From assembly GCA_032191485.1 (NCBI GenBank), contig JAVDOI010000122.1, forward strand, positions 248,001 through 312,000: 64,000 bases of DNA, read 5' to 3'. Every line of letters begins with the position of its first letter. The stretch's first letter is position 1. Both the position numbers and the translations under genes were made by a program. This DNA comes from Leptoclinus maculatus. Its lineage: Eukaryota; Chordata; Actinopteri; Perciformes; Stichaeidae. Positions 11,150-22,973 of this stretch are shown here, piece after piece. The notes below the pieces were generated by a model. It was not told the origin of the DNA. It ran no database searches and worked only from the letters and a program-made list of their open reading frames with translations.

Positions 11150-12890
11150 AACCGCAATTGCCACTCTGGTCAGATGTTTTATGAAGTCCAAAGCACCTTC
11201 TACGTTTCATACGCTGTACAGATGTTCACTCAAGGTTTGAAACCATTTACCTAGGGCATTCATCAGCAACACTCATTAGCAGGTTATTTAGCTAATTAAT
11301 GAATGTGCTTGTAACAGCTGGGAGTGCAGGTAGTAGGGGAAGGACCGCTCTGGATGTTGGCAACGAAGGCTGGTTGGTAGAAGGCCGGAGGGGAGGCTGG
11401 TTGTTAGAAGGCCGGAGGGGAGGCTGGTTGTTAGAAGGCCGGAGGGGAGGCTGGTTGCTAGAAGGCCGGAGGGGAGGCTGGTTGCTAGAAGGCCGGACTG
11501 AATTCTGGTTGCTGAAAGGGCCAAAGGGAAGGCTGGTTGCAGACTGGAAAGCAGGCTCAAAGCTAACAGACCAGGATGAAGGCTGGAGACTGGCAGACTG
11601 GTTTCTATCAGACTGGAGGTTAGCAGACTATGATGCAGAAATAAAGTCCTCTTCCCACCCACTTATTAATTTTGGCAAACCAAAGCCTTGAGGAAACCTC
11701 CCAGCATGCCGATGATGAGGCTTCCTCCCTTTCCCTACTCCCGTGTGCCATTTTGGAGACGCAAAAGGTTATGAGTCACCACATAAAGTTCCTGACCAAA
11801 TAATTCTTCTGCTGGGTCCATTATGGACAGATCATATGGTCGGGTTGGGAGGCAGGTAGCAGGGGATGGACCCCAAACGCAAATTAAACGGACATACTGG
11901 TGCTATTCTTTTTTGAAAATACTTTATTGCAATGTTTCTTTCATCATCTTGCGACAATTGTTTACTTCAGGGGTTATTGCACATTTTTTAATACTTTATA
12001 CAAGTTAAATGTATAAATAACAGAAAATAAATAAGAGATACAAAATTTCAAGAAACCAAAAACAAAACAAAAAGAAAGTAGGAGTTGTGGGGTAGTGTAG
12101 GACAGGGGGTATTTGGATGGTGATGGGAGAGGAGTACCTATTTATTGCAAGGTCGGGCTGGATGGAAGTAAAATGTTATATTAAGTCTTATTCCATTGTT
12201 TTATGTGGTCTCTGTGTAAAAAGTATTTTTTTTCTATGTCCAGAATCTGTTCTATTGTTGAAAGCCATGAATTTAGTTTGGTATTTCGGACTGTTTCCAT
12301 GTCCTCTTCACCTGCTTCATGGCCGTCACACACTATTTGTTGAAGAGATGCATGGCCGCCGATTTTTAATACCCATAATACTTTCTAGTTTCAGAGGTTC
12401 TTTTTTCAATCAAGTCCTGTAAGGGTCTCAATATTGGGCATGTAAAGAATATGTGTGTTTAGTTTTCCACTTGTTCCCCACAACTTCTCCATCAACTAGT
12501 CCCTGCTAAAGGGGTGACATTTCCCATATTTGTTAGGCGTAATAAAATAACTCATGCTCACTTACAAAGCAAATTTCCTCCAGTATTTTTGATTGTGATT
12601 TTTTAAAGTTTTTAAGGTGAGTCTTTCCAATCTTCTGCTGATACGGGGCAGGTGCGTTGTGGTGTGATGCCATCACAAGGTGGTCTCTAGCTCAAGTTTG
12701 GTTTTGAACTTCAGCATTACTAGAACTTTTACATTTTCCTTACTTTTCAATGGTAAAATTCCTGTATAAATAGTGTTTATGTTAATGCATGTGATGTACA
12801 ATTGTTGGAAATTGCTTTGAAAATGTATAAGCCTAATATTGATTTCATTGTTCAATTTAAGATTTTCCTTAACCTGTTGTATTTCAAATT
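11150..12890. other. Noncoding insert specific to the gene 3-gene 4 interval
   Basis: This stretch interrupts the relic unit (homology resumes near 12896). It contains the 27-bp minisatellite and, from about 11900 to 12700, non-repetitive AT-rich sequence with no supported gene. The plus frame 12117-12422 and the minus frame 12673-12855 show no recognisable domain. The stretch at 12240-12560 looks like a decayed transposon or antisense UTR fragment, but I cannot name it. Confidence 0.45.
11368..11503 (+). repeat. 27-bp minisatellite, about five copies
   Basis: The unit GGCTGGTTG(T/C)TAGAAGGCC followed by GGAGGGGA repeats about five times, with copies differing at one or two sites. Degenerate GGCTGGTTGC/AGACTGG copies trail to about 11640. 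Because 27 is a multiple of three, the repeat is open in both strands as a nine-residue repeat (GGWLLEGRR on plus); this is not evidence of a gene. Confidence 0.85.
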
Positions 12891-12895
12891 GTTAT

Positions 12896-13060
12896 ATACC
12901 CAGAATATTAATCCTTCTTTCAAGATCAGTGTTGAGTGCCGTTGTCTGTTGGGTTTAACAATAAAATGAAGAGCTAAATTTCTCATCATATTAAAAACAT
13001 CAGGTGAAAATGTACTTGGTGTCTAAAATGTTAAAATATATCAGATTTAATGACACATTA
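12896..13060. repeat. Diverged relic of the array 3' flank, upstream of gene 4's poly(A) region
   Basis: TACCCAGAATATTAATCCTT and CTGTTGGGTTTAACAATAAAA, then AGAGCTAAATTTCTCATCAT, align with the flank 3' of every other array gene (e.g. 27837-27950: CAGAATATTTGTCTG, TTGGGTTTAACAGTCAAATG, AGCTACATTTCTCAGCAG). The copy is more diverged than any of those, so gene 4's 3' flank is the ancestral, leftmost edge of the array. Confidence 0.65.
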
Positions 13061-13155
13061 TATATCTTTTGTTGTAATAATTCAATGAAGCAGTTAGGCA
13101 GTTGTTAGAGTGCAGACATTATTTATTTATTAATGGCATTCGATTTAGGGAACAT

Positions 13156-13901
13156 TTAGTTGTAGGAATCAGTGATGCGCTTCATGCTCATGAACCTCAT
13201 GCCGCTCATGCCCATGTCCCTGTAGCTCCTGTACTCTCCGGGCCTCATGTACATCTGCTTGCCTCTGTACTGGGGCTGCTCGTACATCAGCCAGTGGCCG
13301 TCCATCACGTTGCAGGACTGGCAGTCGTTCATGCGGTAACGGTCCTGGATGTTGTCACAGTCCTCCATCATCTCGTGACTCTGACCACCGAAGTTCTCCT
13401 TCTCGTAGATCTTCATCCTGAACTGTCCTCTGTGCTGTTTTGAAGAAACAAGAGAAAAATGTTAATTATTTCAGAGATAAAAAAGGTATCACTCAAAGAT
13501 CAACTTTTAAGGTCCGTTTTAAACCTACCATGGGGATCATACGGCAAGACTTGATGCAGTCCCTCATGCCCATCATACTCATGTGGTCGGCGTACTCGCC
13601 CCTCCTCATGAAGTACTGGCTCCCCATGTAGTTGGTGCGGTCGTAGACCATGAAGCAGCCGCTCTCCACCCTGCAGGAGTGACACCTGCTCAGGTTGGAG
13701 GTCATGTCGGAGCAGTCGCTCATGCACTCATAGGAGCGACCCTGGAAGTTCTTCTCCTCGTAGAAGGTGATCTGAAAACAAGTGAATTATAATGTTTAGA
13801 AATAAAGCAATGAGGTGAATATGGTGACAGTCATTTTTGCTTATTACAAAAAGAATTTTATATAGTACCTTGCCCCTCATGTTCATGTCGGTGTTGCTCA
13901 T
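13156..13901 (-). CDS. crygm: gamma-M crystallin, gene 4 (left end of array)
   Basis: Gamma-M crystallin of 184 aa. Exons: 13901-13869 (MSNTDMNMRGK), 13771-13529, 13434-13156 (stop TAA); introns 97 and 94 bp, the sizes kept by every array gene. Greek keys FYEEKNFQG, FMVYDRTNYMG, IYEKENFGG, LMYEQPQYRG. Of the four tryptophans conserved in mammalian gamma-crystallins only one remains (GHWLMYEQ); the others read Phe in SGCFMVY, Met in SMMG and Met in RDMG. Distinctive residues: KENFGG in key 3, SYRDMG before the last strand. The C-terminus SMKRITDSYN is the long form, two residues longer than in genes 5 and 7-12. Overlapping TTTATT motifs at 13122-13131 give AATAAA on the minus strand. Confidence 0.95.
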
Positions 13902-13956
13902 GGTTGCTGTAGATGTGCTGTTGCTGAACTGCTTGCCTATCTGGTTTAACCCTTTC

Positions 13957-14020
13957 CTTTTATACCTGACCAAGGTAAAGAATCAGTGACCCCTCCCCCT
14001 CAGAACCCCATTACTCAGCA
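13957..14020 (-). promoter_or_regulatory. Gene 4 promoter: TATA box plus Maf half-site
   Basis: TATAAAAG at 13964-13957, 63 bp before the ATG; TGCTGAGTAAT on the minus strand at 14020-14010, 45 bp further upstream. TGCTGAGT is a Maf half-site plus core. A CCAAT (plus strand, in GACCAATAGG) lies near 14160-14168. Confidence 0.7.
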
Positions 14021-14188
14021 ACTTACTATTGAAGCCAACAGAATGCAGAGGTTTTGTCCATTTTTCAGGGGCTGGGTACCTTGTAGTCCATGACAACTGA
14101 CACTGCATCTGTGATGCGTCACGAGGTCCTGACAAAAAGATTCCATGTGTTGTCACATTGACCAATAGGAGCACAGAACTGAAAACAC

Positions 14189-15185
14189 GGTAAAGAGGGA
14201 TGATGTTGGTGTTGCTCAGTGGAACTTTGAAAAATAGGTCAGTTATGTTGTCTTTCATTTTTATAGCTTTTACAATCTCAAGATTATCAAACACACCGCT
14301 TCTGACACTATTGTTTGTTAAGATTCTTGTTCTCGGAAGTCAGTCCCAAGAACATCTTTCCCTGTGACACCACACAGCTTGTGAAAGCCAACGTGTAGTC
14401 TGTTGTGTTCAATCACGGCAAGAATTTATGACTCGAATCGCCTAATCTGACCATCTTAAAAACGCTTTATATAAAATTGGGGGCTTTTCTATTTCCTCTC
14501 AGCGGCTTTTAACATGGCGAGGGCTTAGCCGGTGGCTTGCAGCTAACATTGCTAACAGTGCAAACAGTGCCAACAGTGATAACTATGGCAAAAACGTGTT
14601 GACAGAGCCAATACCTGAGGGGGAACTGGAGGGTGGGCGCTATGCTTCTATGACATCGCTTCCGGCATTATCAACTGCAACCGCAGTATTGACACAGAGC
14701 AGCGGCAGTCGAGAGCCAACCAATGTGGCACGCTCACATGCACTAAAAGCATGCACGCCCGGCTTCGCCAACAAAGAGAAGCTCTGAAACACACAGAAGG
14801 AGAGCGACTTCATTCTCTGCTCATGTCGACAAAAATGTTGTTTAGCCTGCACCCGGCATTAGAGCGGAAGTCGAGAAGAAAACTGGAAAAATATTCAGCA
14901 AACATACAATTAATAAAATTAGATAAGATAATCCTTTATTAGTCCCACAGTGGGGAAATTTACAGGATTACAGCAGCATAGTGGATAGTGCAACAAGAGA
15001 CATAGTAAAAAACAATGTATCAAAAGAAGTATTATAAATAAGTAAATAGGTAATAAACAGTAAGGAACATTAACTAAGTAATCAAACTCATTCAAAGATT
15101 CAGTAAGTGTGAATTTAAGTATGAATATGCTTGGATACGTGTTTTGTTATTGAGAATCAGCTAAAAGTGTGAATTTTAGTTTAAA
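14189..15185. repeat. 3-kb block, copy of gene 4 (left part, up to the inversion)
   Basis: Starts after AAAACAC (14182-14188). It contains the GC-rich segment (about 14470-14790), which is missing roughly 100 bp after CATGTCGACAA (14828) relative to 24649, then the repeat AATCCTTTATTAGTCCCACA (from 14930). The copy stops at the inversion breakpoint; its remainder lies at 20196-22186 in reverse orientation. Confidence 0.75.
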
Positions 15186-16594
15186 GTATTTAGATTCATA
15201 TCTGCTATACTAAACTGATGGAAAATACAAGATTCTCATTTGGAATAATTATAATAGATGGCCATAACATAAACCTTTAGTATTATTAAAATATTCAGGA
15301 CACTAGTGTTTCTACAGTATTTTGAAGGAACACTGCGGATATTATCAACAACAAATTTACGGACTCACCAGCTCCTCATTGTTTGAATTTGAAACTATGC
15401 AGTGTAATTTACACAAAATGATAGTCTCTACTGCAGTCTGGAGTCAAGGTTCCTTGCATTTTCTTTACCGCAGTTAAAAAAAGAATATTTACTATTTTAT
15501 TTTTATTTGTTGATTTTACTAAATTATTTTTCATCTATTGTACTGTTTTATCCGGGTTTAACTCTTACCTTAGTTATCGTGCTTTGTTGGGCCTCACTGT
15601 TGAGCTTTCTGTTGTTGTTATCATTGCCTTGCTTTTGCTGCTTTGTCTGTCAAAGCACATTGTAAATTGTGCTATATAAATAAAGTTATTCAGTGTGGCT
15701 TTGCAGCATGAAGGCAGTAAAACTGCCTGTGCCAAATCACACTGTATATAATCCATCGGGCTTAATAATAATAATCTTTATCCGCCAGAAAGTTTGCCGC
15801 GTTTCTCCTCACACAGCGTTGCCAACACCTGCGCAAAAAATACATCCAAACTTGCGGCCTGATCGGGAATCGTGTGCTATCTATTCTCTAGAGAGATTTG
15901 CCCAGCGGTTTTCCCAAAAAAACACTTAACTTTGGGCCCATATTGACTAGCCATATATTAACATAGAACAATGATTTGAAGTTTAAAACGTTGACAAAAC
16001 GCTGGACTTTATTGAGCCAAATGGGCATTTTGATAACTAGCAGTTTTCATGAAGTCACAGATTAAGTTTCAGGAACATTTTGGGTCCATTTCAGATTTTA
16101 TAATGGGTGTGTATTGCACAGAATGTTCAGCGCTAGAGTGATGACATAACTGTCAGAGTGGAGCAGAGCAGGAACATTTTTACTCTTTATACACCATTTT
16201 TGGCCAAAAAGCTTGGAAATGTTGTGCTGGTCACACACAGATGTCATTGGAATCCAACAGACTTACACATTTGAGTCAAAGAGCCGCAGAGCGACATGAA
16301 CTCCAAACAACTGCTCCATTAGACTCCATGTTAAATTTCACCACTAATTTCTCAAAGAAAGCAGACGGTACCAGTTTTGTATATTGCTCTGGAGCTCACA
16401 TTTTTAACAACACAAACATAAAAACCACATCAACGCGTTCGGCAGAGTCTTATCTCTCTCATGCTACCAATATTTTGGCACTCTGCTTTTTGTTAAAAGG
16501 AGGCAGGAGTTTTGTTCAAAATCACTGTTTACTGTAACGTTTTTTTAATGAGTCTGCCTCTCCAACCAGGTGTGTCCTCACCATGGCAACCAGT

Positions 16595-16671
16595 TACACA
16601 CACACACATGTTCTCTCTCTCTCTGTCTGTCTGTCTCTCTACACACTGACACACAAACACACACACACACA
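16595..16671. repeat. CA/CT compound microsatellite
   Basis: (CA)n, then (CT)n with CTGT interruptions, then (CA)n. It is the reverse complement of the GT/GA tract present in the direct-orientation units. Confidence 0.9.
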
Positions 16672-18538
16672 TGACTTGGCGATATTCAGTCAAAGACATT
16701 GTTAGACCTCCTGTCATTTAATAACCTCTGTGTATGTGTCAAACATTATGATTATGTCTCCTCTCTCGCCCAACCAGTCCCACCCTTTCAAAATAAAAGC
16801 CCCACAGAGTAACTGTATCTTAACATTAAGCTCAGAATGAGGTTCATGTTAAGAAATGTTAAGTTCAAGTCTTTCCATCACAAATACAGAAATGTAATTT
16901 TCAAAGGTATGTATCTCAAACAAAGATGTATATCTCCAACACAGAAATGACGGGAGCCATTTGTGGACTGTCCATCATGAATACAAGATTCAATCCAAGA
17001 GTATGAATGTAAAATGCAGAAAAGAGAGAAGCGATATCTCAATTGAACCTCAACGATACTACCGGCAATATTGCCGTGTATATATATTGCGACGTCTCCG
17101 GGCAGTAGCAGCCACACTGTCAAAATTTCTTGCGGAATTTTCTAGTTATTATTATTATAAAACGAGACAATGTAACATATGATATTCATTTTAATTGATT
17201 TAAATTTGTGAATACTAAACAGTGCATCATGGGATAGTTGACATCTCCAATAATATCTGAATCATGCAAACACAATGTTTAAACTAAAATTCACACTTTT
17301 AGCTGATTCTCAATAACAAAACACGTATCCAAGCATATTCATACTTAAATTCACACTTACTGTATTCATTAAATCTTTGAATGAGTTTGATTACTTAGTT
17401 AATGTTCCTTACTGTTTATTACTTATTTATAATACTTGTTTTAATACATTGTTTTTTACTAGGTCTCTTGTTTGCCCGATCCACTATGCTGCTGTAATCC
17501 TGTAAATTTCCCCACTGTGGGAATAATAAAGGATTATCTTATCTTATTAATTGCATGTTTGCTGAATATTTTTCCAGTTTTCTTCTCGAATTCCGCTCTA
17601 ATGCCGGGTGCAGGCTAAACAACATTTTTGTCTGTTAAAGGTGCAATTAACAGGGTGCAGAATATTAATATAGCAACAAACAACTACTTGCTATGTAAAG
17701 GTACAGTGAAGTATTGTCCACATGAGCAGATAATGAAGTCGCTCTCCTTCTGTGTGTATCAGAGCTTCTCTTTGTTGGCGAAGTCGGGCCGGCCGTGCAT
17801 GCTTTTAGTGCATGTGAGCGTGCCACATTGGTTGGCTCACGACCGCCGCCGCTCTGCATCAATAGTGCGGTTGCAGTTGATAATGCCGGAAGCGATGTCA
17901 TAGAAGCATAGCGCCCACCCTCCAGTTCCCCCTCAGGTATTGGCTCTGTCAACACGTTTTTGCCATAGTTATCACTGTTGGCACTGTTTGCACTGTTAGC
18001 AATGTTAGCTGCAAGCCACCGGCTAAACCCTCGCCATGTTAACAACCGCTGAGAGGAAATAGAAAAGCCCCCAATTTTATATAAAGCGTCTTTAAGATGG
18101 TCACTTTGTCAGATTAGGCGATTCGAGTCATAAATTCTTATCGTGATTGAACACAATAGACTACACGTTGGCTTTCACAAGCTGCGTGGTGTCACAGGGA
18201 AAGATGTTCTTGGGACTGACTTCCGAGAACAAGAATGTTAACAAACAATGGCGTCAGAAGCGGTGTGTTTGATAATCTTGAGATTGTAAAAGCTATAAAA
18301 ATGAAAGACAACATAACTGACCTATTTTTCAAAGTTCCACTGAGCAACACCAACATCATCCCTCTTTACCGTGTTTTCAGTTCTGTGCTCCTATTGGTCA
18401 ACGTGGCAACACGTGGAATCTTTTTGTCAGGACCTCGTGACGCATCACAGATGCAGTGTCAGTTGTCATGGACTACAAGGTACCCAGCCCCTGAAAAATG
18501 CACAAAACCTCTGCATTCTGTTGGCTTCAATAGTAAGT

Positions 18539-18602
18539 TGCTGAGTAATGGGATTCTGAGGGGGAGGGGTCACTGATTCTTTACCTTGGTCAGGTATAAA
18601 AG
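18539..18602 (+). promoter_or_regulatory. Gene 5 promoter: Maf half-site plus TATA box
   Basis: TGCTGAGTAAT at 18539-18549 and TATAAAAG at 18595-18602, 45 bp apart; the ATG follows the TATA start by 63 bp. The spacing is the same as in gene 4, so the inversion moved the proximal promoter with the gene. Confidence 0.7.
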
Positions 18603-18657
18603 GAAAGGGTTAAACCAGATAGGCAAGCAGCTCTGCAACAGCACATCTACAGCAACC

Positions 18658-19397
18658 ATGAGCAACACCGACATGAACATGAGGGGCAAGGTACTGTTTA
18701 AAAATCTTTTTGTAATAAGCAAAAATGACTGTCACCATATTCACCTCATTGCTTTATTTCTAAACATTACAATTCACTTGTTTTCAGATCATCTTCTACG
18801 AGGAGAAGAACTTCCAGGGTCGCTCCTATGAGTGCATGAGCGACTGCTCTGACATGTCCTCCTACCTGAACAGGTGTCACTCCTGCAGGGTGGAGAGCGG
18901 GAGCTTCATGGTCTACGACCGCACCAACTACATGGGGAGCCAGTACTTCATGAGGAGGGGCGAGTACGCCGACCACATGAGCATGATGGGCATGAGGGAC
19001 TGCATCAAGTCTTGCCGTATGATCCCCATGGTAGGTTTAAAACAGACCTTAAAAGTTGATCTTTGAGTGATACCTTTTTTATCTCTGAAATAATCAACAT
19101 TTTTCTCTTGTTTCTTTAAAACAGCACAGAGGACAGTTCAGAATGAAGCTCTACGAGAGGGAGAACTTCGGTGGTCAGAGTCACGAGATGATGGACGACT
19201 GTGACAACATCATGGACCGTTACCGCATGAACGAGTGCCAATCCTGCAACGTGATGGACGGCCACTGGCTGATGTACGAGCAGCCCCAGTACAGAGGCAA
19301 GCAGATGTACATGAGGCCCGGAGAGTACAGGAACTTCAGGGACATGGGCATGAGCGGCATGAGGTCCATGAGGCGCATCACTGATTCCTGCAACTAA
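18658..19397 (+). CDS. crygm: gamma-M crystallin, gene 5 (inverted copy)
   Basis: Gamma-M crystallin of 182 aa and the only plus-strand gene in the cluster. Exons: 18658-18690 (MSNTDMNMRGK), 18788-19030, 19125-19397 (stop TAA); introns 97 and 94 bp, GT-AG. Greek keys FYEEKNFQG, FMVYDRTNYMG, LYERENFGG, LMYEQPQYRG. It reads SSYLNRC like gene 3 where the other array genes read TSNLSRC, and it has ESGSFM where all the rest have ESGCFM, so one domain-1 cysteine is lost. The C-terminus is the short form (GMRSMRRITDSCN). An ATTAAA signal is at 19435-19440. Gene, promoter and 3' flank are intact inside the inversion, so it should remain expressible. Confidence 0.95.
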
Positions 19398-19400
19398 ATA

Positions 19401-20195
19401 TTCCCCAAATGTTTCCTGAATGTATCAAATGCAAATTAAATGAATAATTTCTGCACTTCTTTTTGTCAAGCTTATTGCCCAACTGTCACAATGAAATAGT
19501 TTATAACAAACAATATATGTAACGGTTCATGAAATGTAATATATTAGAATTCTTTTAGACAGCAAGCAGCTCTTGGCAAGCATATTTTCTCCCTAAAATG
19601 CTTTAAATCTGCTGAGAAATTTAGCTCTACATTTGACTGTTAAACCCAACAGACAAAGGCACTTCAAGACCTTTGATTGTGCAAGACAGACAAATATTCT
19701 GGGTAGTTAACAATGCTTTAATGCACTCCAGATAATCATAGGTTTGCCAATGAAATCAAAATAAACAAGTGAGGCATCTAAATTGTCATATTGTGAGAAG
19801 TTAACTAAACTAATGGTAGCCACTAATGTTGGCTTAAATTACTTCTCTATTCATGCCTTGTTTTTTTATCAATATCAATTGTCAGTTTATACAGCTAAGA
19901 CTCCAAACGACCTCTTCGGTAAGAAAACGTCTAATTACTGAGGCTACAATTTGTTTCGGGCACTGCTAGCAGCAAGTACAAGCTTAAGATTACCATGAAG
20001 TGACCTAAAACAGTTAGCAGTTGAAGTCAGTTCACTCAAATTATGGTTAAATGTTCCGACTAATTCCGCTATTATGGTGCAGTGTTTTGTTCTACAATGA
20101 TGAAGCATTGAGATTTGCTATGTCGTTAGCTCTGATGTCCGACCTAGACTGGCTCCTTCTCCGTACGAATGTTGACTGAGGCACATGTGGGTATT
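19401..20195 (-). repeat. Unit 3' flank of gene 5, in reverse
   Basis: Reverse-complement match to the 3' flanks of the minus-strand genes (e.g. 27370-28125). It carries CCCAACAGACAAAGGCACTT, GGTAAGAAAACGTCTAATTA and the TGTTTTGTTCTACAATGATG end. No gene. Confidence 0.8.
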
Positions 20196-22186
20196 AAAGT
20201 ATTTAGATTCATATCTGTTATACTAAACTGATGGAAAATACAAGATTCTCATTTGGAATAATTATAATAGATGGCCATAACATAAACCTTTAGTATTATT
20301 AAAATATTCAGGACACTAGTGTTTCTACAGTATTTTGAAGGAACACTGCGGATGTTATCAACAACAAATTTACGGACTCACCAGCTCCTCATTGTTTGAA
20401 TTTGAAACTATGCAGTGTAACTTACACAAAATGATAGTCTCTACTGCAGTCTGGAGTCAAAGTTCCTTGCATTTTCTTTGCCACAGTTAAAAAAAGAATA
20501 TTTACTATTTTATTTTTATTTGTTGATTTTACTAAATTATTTTATTCATTTTATTGGTTGATTTTCATCATATCGACTGTTTTTTTCTGTTTGATCTATT
20601 GTACTGTTTTATCCGGGTTTAACTCTTACCTTAGTTGTCGTGCTTTGTTGGGCCTCACTGTTGAGCTTTCTGTTGTTGTTATCATTGCCTTGCTTTTGCT
20701 GCTTTGTCTGTCAAAGCACATTGTAAACTCTGTTTTTAAAGGTGCTATATAAATAAAGTTATTCAGTTGGCTTTGTAGCACAAAGGCAGTAAAACTGCCT
20801 GTGCCAAAGCACACTGTATATAATCCATCGGGCTTAATAATAATATATTTATCTGCCAGAAAGTTTGCCATGCTTCTCCTCACACAGTGTTGCCAACACC
20901 TGCGCAAAAAATACATCCAAACTTACGGCCTGATCAGGAATCGTGTGCTATCTATTTTCTAGAGAGATTTGCCCAGCGGTTTTCCCAAAAATCGCGAAAA
21001 ACAGAAAAGAAATTCTAAATTCACTTGAATGGGGTTTTGGCGCGAAGAGAGCTAAAAAACACTTAACTTTGGGCCCATATTGACTAGCCATATATTAACG
21101 TAGAACAATGTTTTGAAGTTTAAAACGTTGACAAAACGCTGGACTTTATTGAGCCAAATGGGCATTTTGATAGCTAGCACAGTTTTTATGAAGTCACAGA
21201 TTAAGTTTCAGGAACATTTTGGGTCCATTTCAGATTTTATAATGGGTGTGTATTACACGGAATGTTCAGCGCTAGAGTGATGACATAACTGTCAGAGTGG
21301 AGCAGAGCAGGAAAAGTATTCTGTGATTTTTACGAACAAATTGCGCCGAGTCCCACAATTTTTACTCTTTATACACCATTTTTGGCCAAAAAGCTTGGAA
21401 ATGTTTTGCTGGTCGCACACAGATGTCATTGGAATCCAACAGACTTACATATTTGACTTACATATAGCAGAGCGATATGAACTCCAACCAACTGCTCCAT
21501 TAGACTCCATGTTAAATTTCACCACTAATTTCTCAAAGAAAGCAGACGGTACCAGTTTTGTATATTGCTCTGGAGCTCACATTTTTGGCGATATTCAGTC
21601 AAAGACATTGTTAGACCTCCAGTCATTTAATAACCTCTGTGTATGTGTGTCAAACATTATGATTATGTCTCCTCTCCCCCTCTCTCGCCCAACCAGTCCC
21701 ACCCTTTCAAAATAAAAGCCCCACAGAGTAACTGTATCTTAACATGAAGCTCAGAATGAGGTTCATGTTAAGAAATGTTAAGTCCAAGTCTTTCCATCAC
21801 AAATACAGAAATGTAATTTTCAAAGGTATGTATCTCAAACAAAGATGTAAATCTCCAATACAGAAATGACGGGAGCCATTTGTGGACTGTCCATTTCAAT
21901 CCAAGAGTATGAATCTAAAATGCAGAAAAGAGAGAAGCGATATCTCAATTGAACCTCAACGATACTACCGGCAATATTGGCGTATATATATTGCGACGTC
22001 TCGGGGCAGTAGCAGCCACACTGTCAAAATTTCTTGCGGAATTTTCTAGTTATTATTATTATAAAACAAGACAATGTAACATATGATATTCATTTGAATT
22101 GATTTAAATTTGTGAATACTAAACAGCGCCTCATGGGATAGTTGACGTCTCCAATAATATCTGAATCATGCAAACACAATGTTTAA
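20196..22186 (-). repeat. Distal part of gene 4's 3-kb block, in reverse, with internal deletion
   Basis: This is the right half of the block that began at 14189, reversed by the inversion. Compared with 16396-16678, about 275 bp including the microsatellite are missing: GAGCTCACATTTTT joins directly to GGCGATATTCAGTC near 21586. Confidence 0.75.
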
Positions 22187-22973
22187 TACCCACATGTGCC
22201 TCAGACAAGATTCGTACAGAGAAGGAGCCAGTCTAGGTCGGACAACAGAGCTAACGACATAGCAAATCTCAATGCTTCATCATTGTAGAACAAAACACTG
22301 CACCATAATAGCGGAATTAGTCGGAACATTTAACCATAATTTGAGTGAACTGACTTCAACTGCTAACTGTTTTAGGTCACTTCATGGTAATCTTAAGCTT
22401 GTACTTGCTGCTAGCAGTGCCCGAAAACAAATTTTAGGCTCAGTGATTAGACGTTTTCTTACCAAACAGGTAATTTGGAGTCGTAGCTGTATAAACTGAT
22501 AATTGATGTTGATAAAAAAACAAGGCATGAATAGAGAAGTAATTTAAGCCAACATTAGCTTTCTTAAGTGCATACCATTAGTTTAGTTAACTTCTCACAA
22601 TATGACAATTTAGATGCCTCACTTGTTTATTTTGATTTCATTGTCAAACTTGAAGCATTGTTAACTACCCAGAATATTTGTCTGTCTTGCACAATCAAAG
22701 GTCTTGAAGTGCCTTTGTCTGTTGGGTTTAACAGTCAAATGTAGAGCTACATTTCTCAGCAGATTTAAAGCATTTTAGGATGAAAACGTGCTTGCCAAGA
22801 GCTACTTGCTGTCTAAAAGAATTCTATTATATTACATTTCATGAACCGTTACATATATTGTTTGTAATAAACTATTTCATTGTGACAGTTGGGCAATAAG
22901 CTTGACAAAAAGAAGTGCAGAAATTATTCATTTAATTTGGATTTGATACATTCAGGAAACATTTAGGGAACAT

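Larger units (their letters stand above)
15181..22186. other. Inverted segment of about 7.0 kb carrying gene 5
   Basis: Everything between TTAAA (15181-15185) and TTTAA (22182-22186) is reversed relative to the other units. At the left edge GTGAATTTTAGTTTAAA runs into AGTATTTAGATTC; in the other units it runs into CATTGTGTTTGC. At the right edge ACACAATGTTTAA runs into TACCCACATG; elsewhere TACCCACATG is preceded by CTAAATACTTTAA. Re-inverting restores both standard joins exactly. The segment holds most of gene 5's unit, gene 5 itself, and the distal part of gene 4's unit. Confidence 0.88.

Noticed and set aside
13500..13792. Open frames overlapping exon 2 in other frames and on the opposite strand (e.g. 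13500-13727 minus, 13583-13792 plus), repeated in all array genes
   Set aside because: They are shadows of the conserved, GC-rich coding exon; they run across the splice sites into introns and change whenever the true frame changes.
15181..15185. TTAA at both inversion breakpoints as piggyBac target sites
   Set aside because: No transposon ends or duplicated TTAA with an element between were seen; microhomology is the simpler reading.
16241..16537. 98-codon frame in the 3-kb block, seen in most units (e.g. 25839-26135 minus)
   Set aside because: Young duplicates keep frames open by descent; no start context, no domain, and one copy is cut by a deletion (21586) with no other consequence.
17665..18045. 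Frame of 126 codons through the GC-rich segment (also 24413-24673, 53360-53650), Thr/Ser/Arg-rich
   Set aside because: Its opposite strand is also open, it is truncated or deleted in genes 4 and 7-11, and it lies in a repeat block. It is more likely noncoding transposon-derived DNA.
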